In this document: positions 63,137-64,000 of the stretch, one piece after another
Position numbering within the stretch: the first letter of the stretch is position 1
Layout of the letters: each line of letters begins with the position of its first letter
Origin: Agrobacterium vitis
GTDB lineage: Bacteria; Pseudomonadota; Alphaproteobacteria; Rhizobiales; Rhizobiaceae
Reading direction: 5' to 3'
Length of the DNA stretch: 64,000 bases
Assembly (NCBI RefSeq): GCF_037039395.1
Contig: NZ_CP146242.1
Span: 1,116,001-1,180,000 of the forward strand
Translations under genes and position numbers: made by a program
Notes under the pieces: model-generated
Told to the model about the DNA's origin: nothing
Seen by the model: the letters and a program-made list of their open reading frames with translations, nothing else
Database searches by the model: none

Positions 63137-64000
63137 TCATGCTCCCACCAGTTTGAGCTTCATCGAATCGACCTGTTGCGTCAACCTGTGAACGGCATCC
63201 GGGGTTGGCTGCTGCACTCTTAACGCATGGGCAAAACCCGCAATATCGTTCAAACCGACATTAACGGCAGCCCCCTTGATCGTGTGGAGCACGCGGTCGA
63301 TTTCGCGGGGATTACGCTGGGCCATAGCGTTGTGGAGTTCGCCAAGCAGCTGAGCGGCATCGTCAAAGAAGGACATGATCAATTCCTGGTAGATCTCTTC
63401 GCCCAGAGCCTCGACCAGTTCGTCATGGCGGGCTTCATCGAGCCCGTTGATCTCGTCAAGATGCTGTTGCAGCGTCAATGGGCTATGGTCCAACACATTG
63501 TCTTGCTGGGGCTTGGTCTCAACCGGCCCCTCAATCGAGGCCTTTTCGCGTTCCACCGGTGCAAAGCTGAGAATGAGATCGCGCAAACGGTTCATGGTCA
63601 CGGGCTTGGATTCAAATCCCACCATGCCGGCGGCCCGGCATCGACGGCGATCGTCGTCCGAAGCATTTGCGGTCATGGCGACAATTGGGGTCAAGGCGGA
63701 AGCGCCGCCGCGCTCGATAATATGGCGGGTCGCCTCGATACCGTCCATGATCGGCATTTGCATATCCATCAGGACCAGGTCGAAGACTTCCCGCTCGGTG
63801 CGGGCCACCGCCTGGGCGCCATCGCCAGCCACAACCACATCCTGACCGAGTTTCGACAGGAAACGGCTGGCAACCTGCTGGTTGACCCGGTTATCCTCGA
63901 CCAGAAGGATCTTCAGGCGGGGCAGATCGGCGCTGCTGTGGCGGGCATTCTGGCGGACATCGTCCTTTCCGGCTGCCATGACCGGCAGTTCGAACCAGAA
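63137..64000 (-). CDS. Hybrid sensor histidine kinase, C-terminal part (receiver plus Hpt), runs off the right edge
   Basis: The visible 287 residues begin FWFELPV, the usual end of a kinase ATP-binding domain, so this is the tail of a larger hybrid kinase and not a separate regulator starting at 63979. A receiver follows (ILLVEDNRVNQQVA, acceptor Asp in LVLMDMQMPIMDG, ESKPVTM). After a linker comes an Hpt domain with the phosphate-accepting His in VLHTIKGAAVNVG. The relay His-Asp-His would pass phosphate to a partner, plausibly the HD-GYP regulator downstream. Confidence 0.88.
   Translation of the reverse strand, partial: FWFELPVMAAGKDDVRQNARHSSADLPRLKILLVEDNRVNQQVASRFLSKLGQDVVVAGDGAQAVARTEREVFDLVLMDMQMPIMDGIEATRHIIERGGASALTPIVAMTANASDDDRRRCRAAGMVGFESKPVTMNRLRDLILSFAPVEREKASIEGPVETKPQQDNVLDHSPLTLQQHLDEINGLDEARHDELVEALGEEIYQELIMSFFDDAAQLLGELHNAMAQRNPREIDRVLHTIKGAAVNVGLNDIAGFAHALRVQQPTPDAVHRLTQQVDSMKLKLVGA

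Noticed and set aside
63137..63979. Stand-alone receiver-Hpt protein starting at 63979
   Set aside because: The codons upstream of 63979 read FWFELPV, the normal end of a kinase ATP-binding domain, so the gene continues beyond the window.
1..64000. CRISPR array, rRNA genes or an integrated prophage
   Set aside because: No regularly spaced repeats with variable spacers, no rRNA sequence and no phage structural genes were seen; the only phage-like gene is the isolated S24 repressor.

Overview
The window is a high-GC alphaproteobacterial chromosome segment, most likely from the Rhizobiaceae (Agrobacterium/Allorhizobium/Rhizobium group). Signs are a PodJ-type polar protein next to a fatty-acid oxidation operon, a SAM-II riboswitch before metZ, an SOS-controlled imuA-imuB-dnaE2 cassette with the alphaproteobacterial LexA box, a double-length dCTP deaminase, and small palindromic repeats of rhizobial type. 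Species assignment is inference.

Layout. 1-1185: start of a periplasmic solute-binding protein and a YitT-family membrane protein. 1186-3287: a 124-bp hairpin-rich repeat and a membrane PAS-PAS-GGDEF protein. 3396-10930: a phosphate and metal block, all on the minus strand. It holds an acid phosphatase and an alkaline phosphatase, each with a good Pho box, around a histidine-rich FtsX-type ABC exporter/importer set, then a TIGR02186 protein with a TauE/SafE permease. 11317-15144: podJ. 15466-21129: a beta-oxidation operon (acyl-CoA dehydrogenase, an AT-rich small intruder gene, fadA, fadB) behind a palindromic operator that reappears before fadD at 53067. 21143-24952: an accessory patch with YagU, an orphan FNR/FixK box, IS copy A, a DUF3800 gene with a hairpin-rich leader, and a second YitT.

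25083-35457: housekeeping and regulatory genes (methyltransferase, CAP lipoprotein, MATE pump, pyrD, LuxR-type regulator, S24 repressor, TerB-like protein), a frameshifted solute-binding protein, and a large membrane glycosyltransferase. 35896-41411: LexA box and imuA-imuB-dnaE2. 41552-47486: tRNA-Gly, dcd, SAM-II riboswitch and metZ, apaG, def-fmt-truA. 47517-49214: a single-domain response regulator cut by IS copy B. 49395-57233: SDR oxidoreductase, glgX, BON protein, fadD, pgi, and a VOC-family gene broken by the second copy of the 123/124-bp repeat. 57249-64000: fructokinase, pyrE, a diguanylate cyclase, pyrC, an HD-GYP response regulator, and the end of a hybrid sensor kinase.

Functional links. 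PhoB probably controls both phosphatases. One shared operator probably co-regulates fad genes 37 kb apart. Three pyrimidine genes (pyrC, pyrD, pyrE) and three cyclic-di-GMP proteins lie in the window. The strongest unusual signals are the small mobile repeat whose excision would exactly restore a gene, the DUF3800 gene with its structured leader, the His-rich ABC cluster, and the two IS copies with perfect 4-bp target duplications, one of which splits a response regulator. No CRISPR array or rRNA gene was seen.
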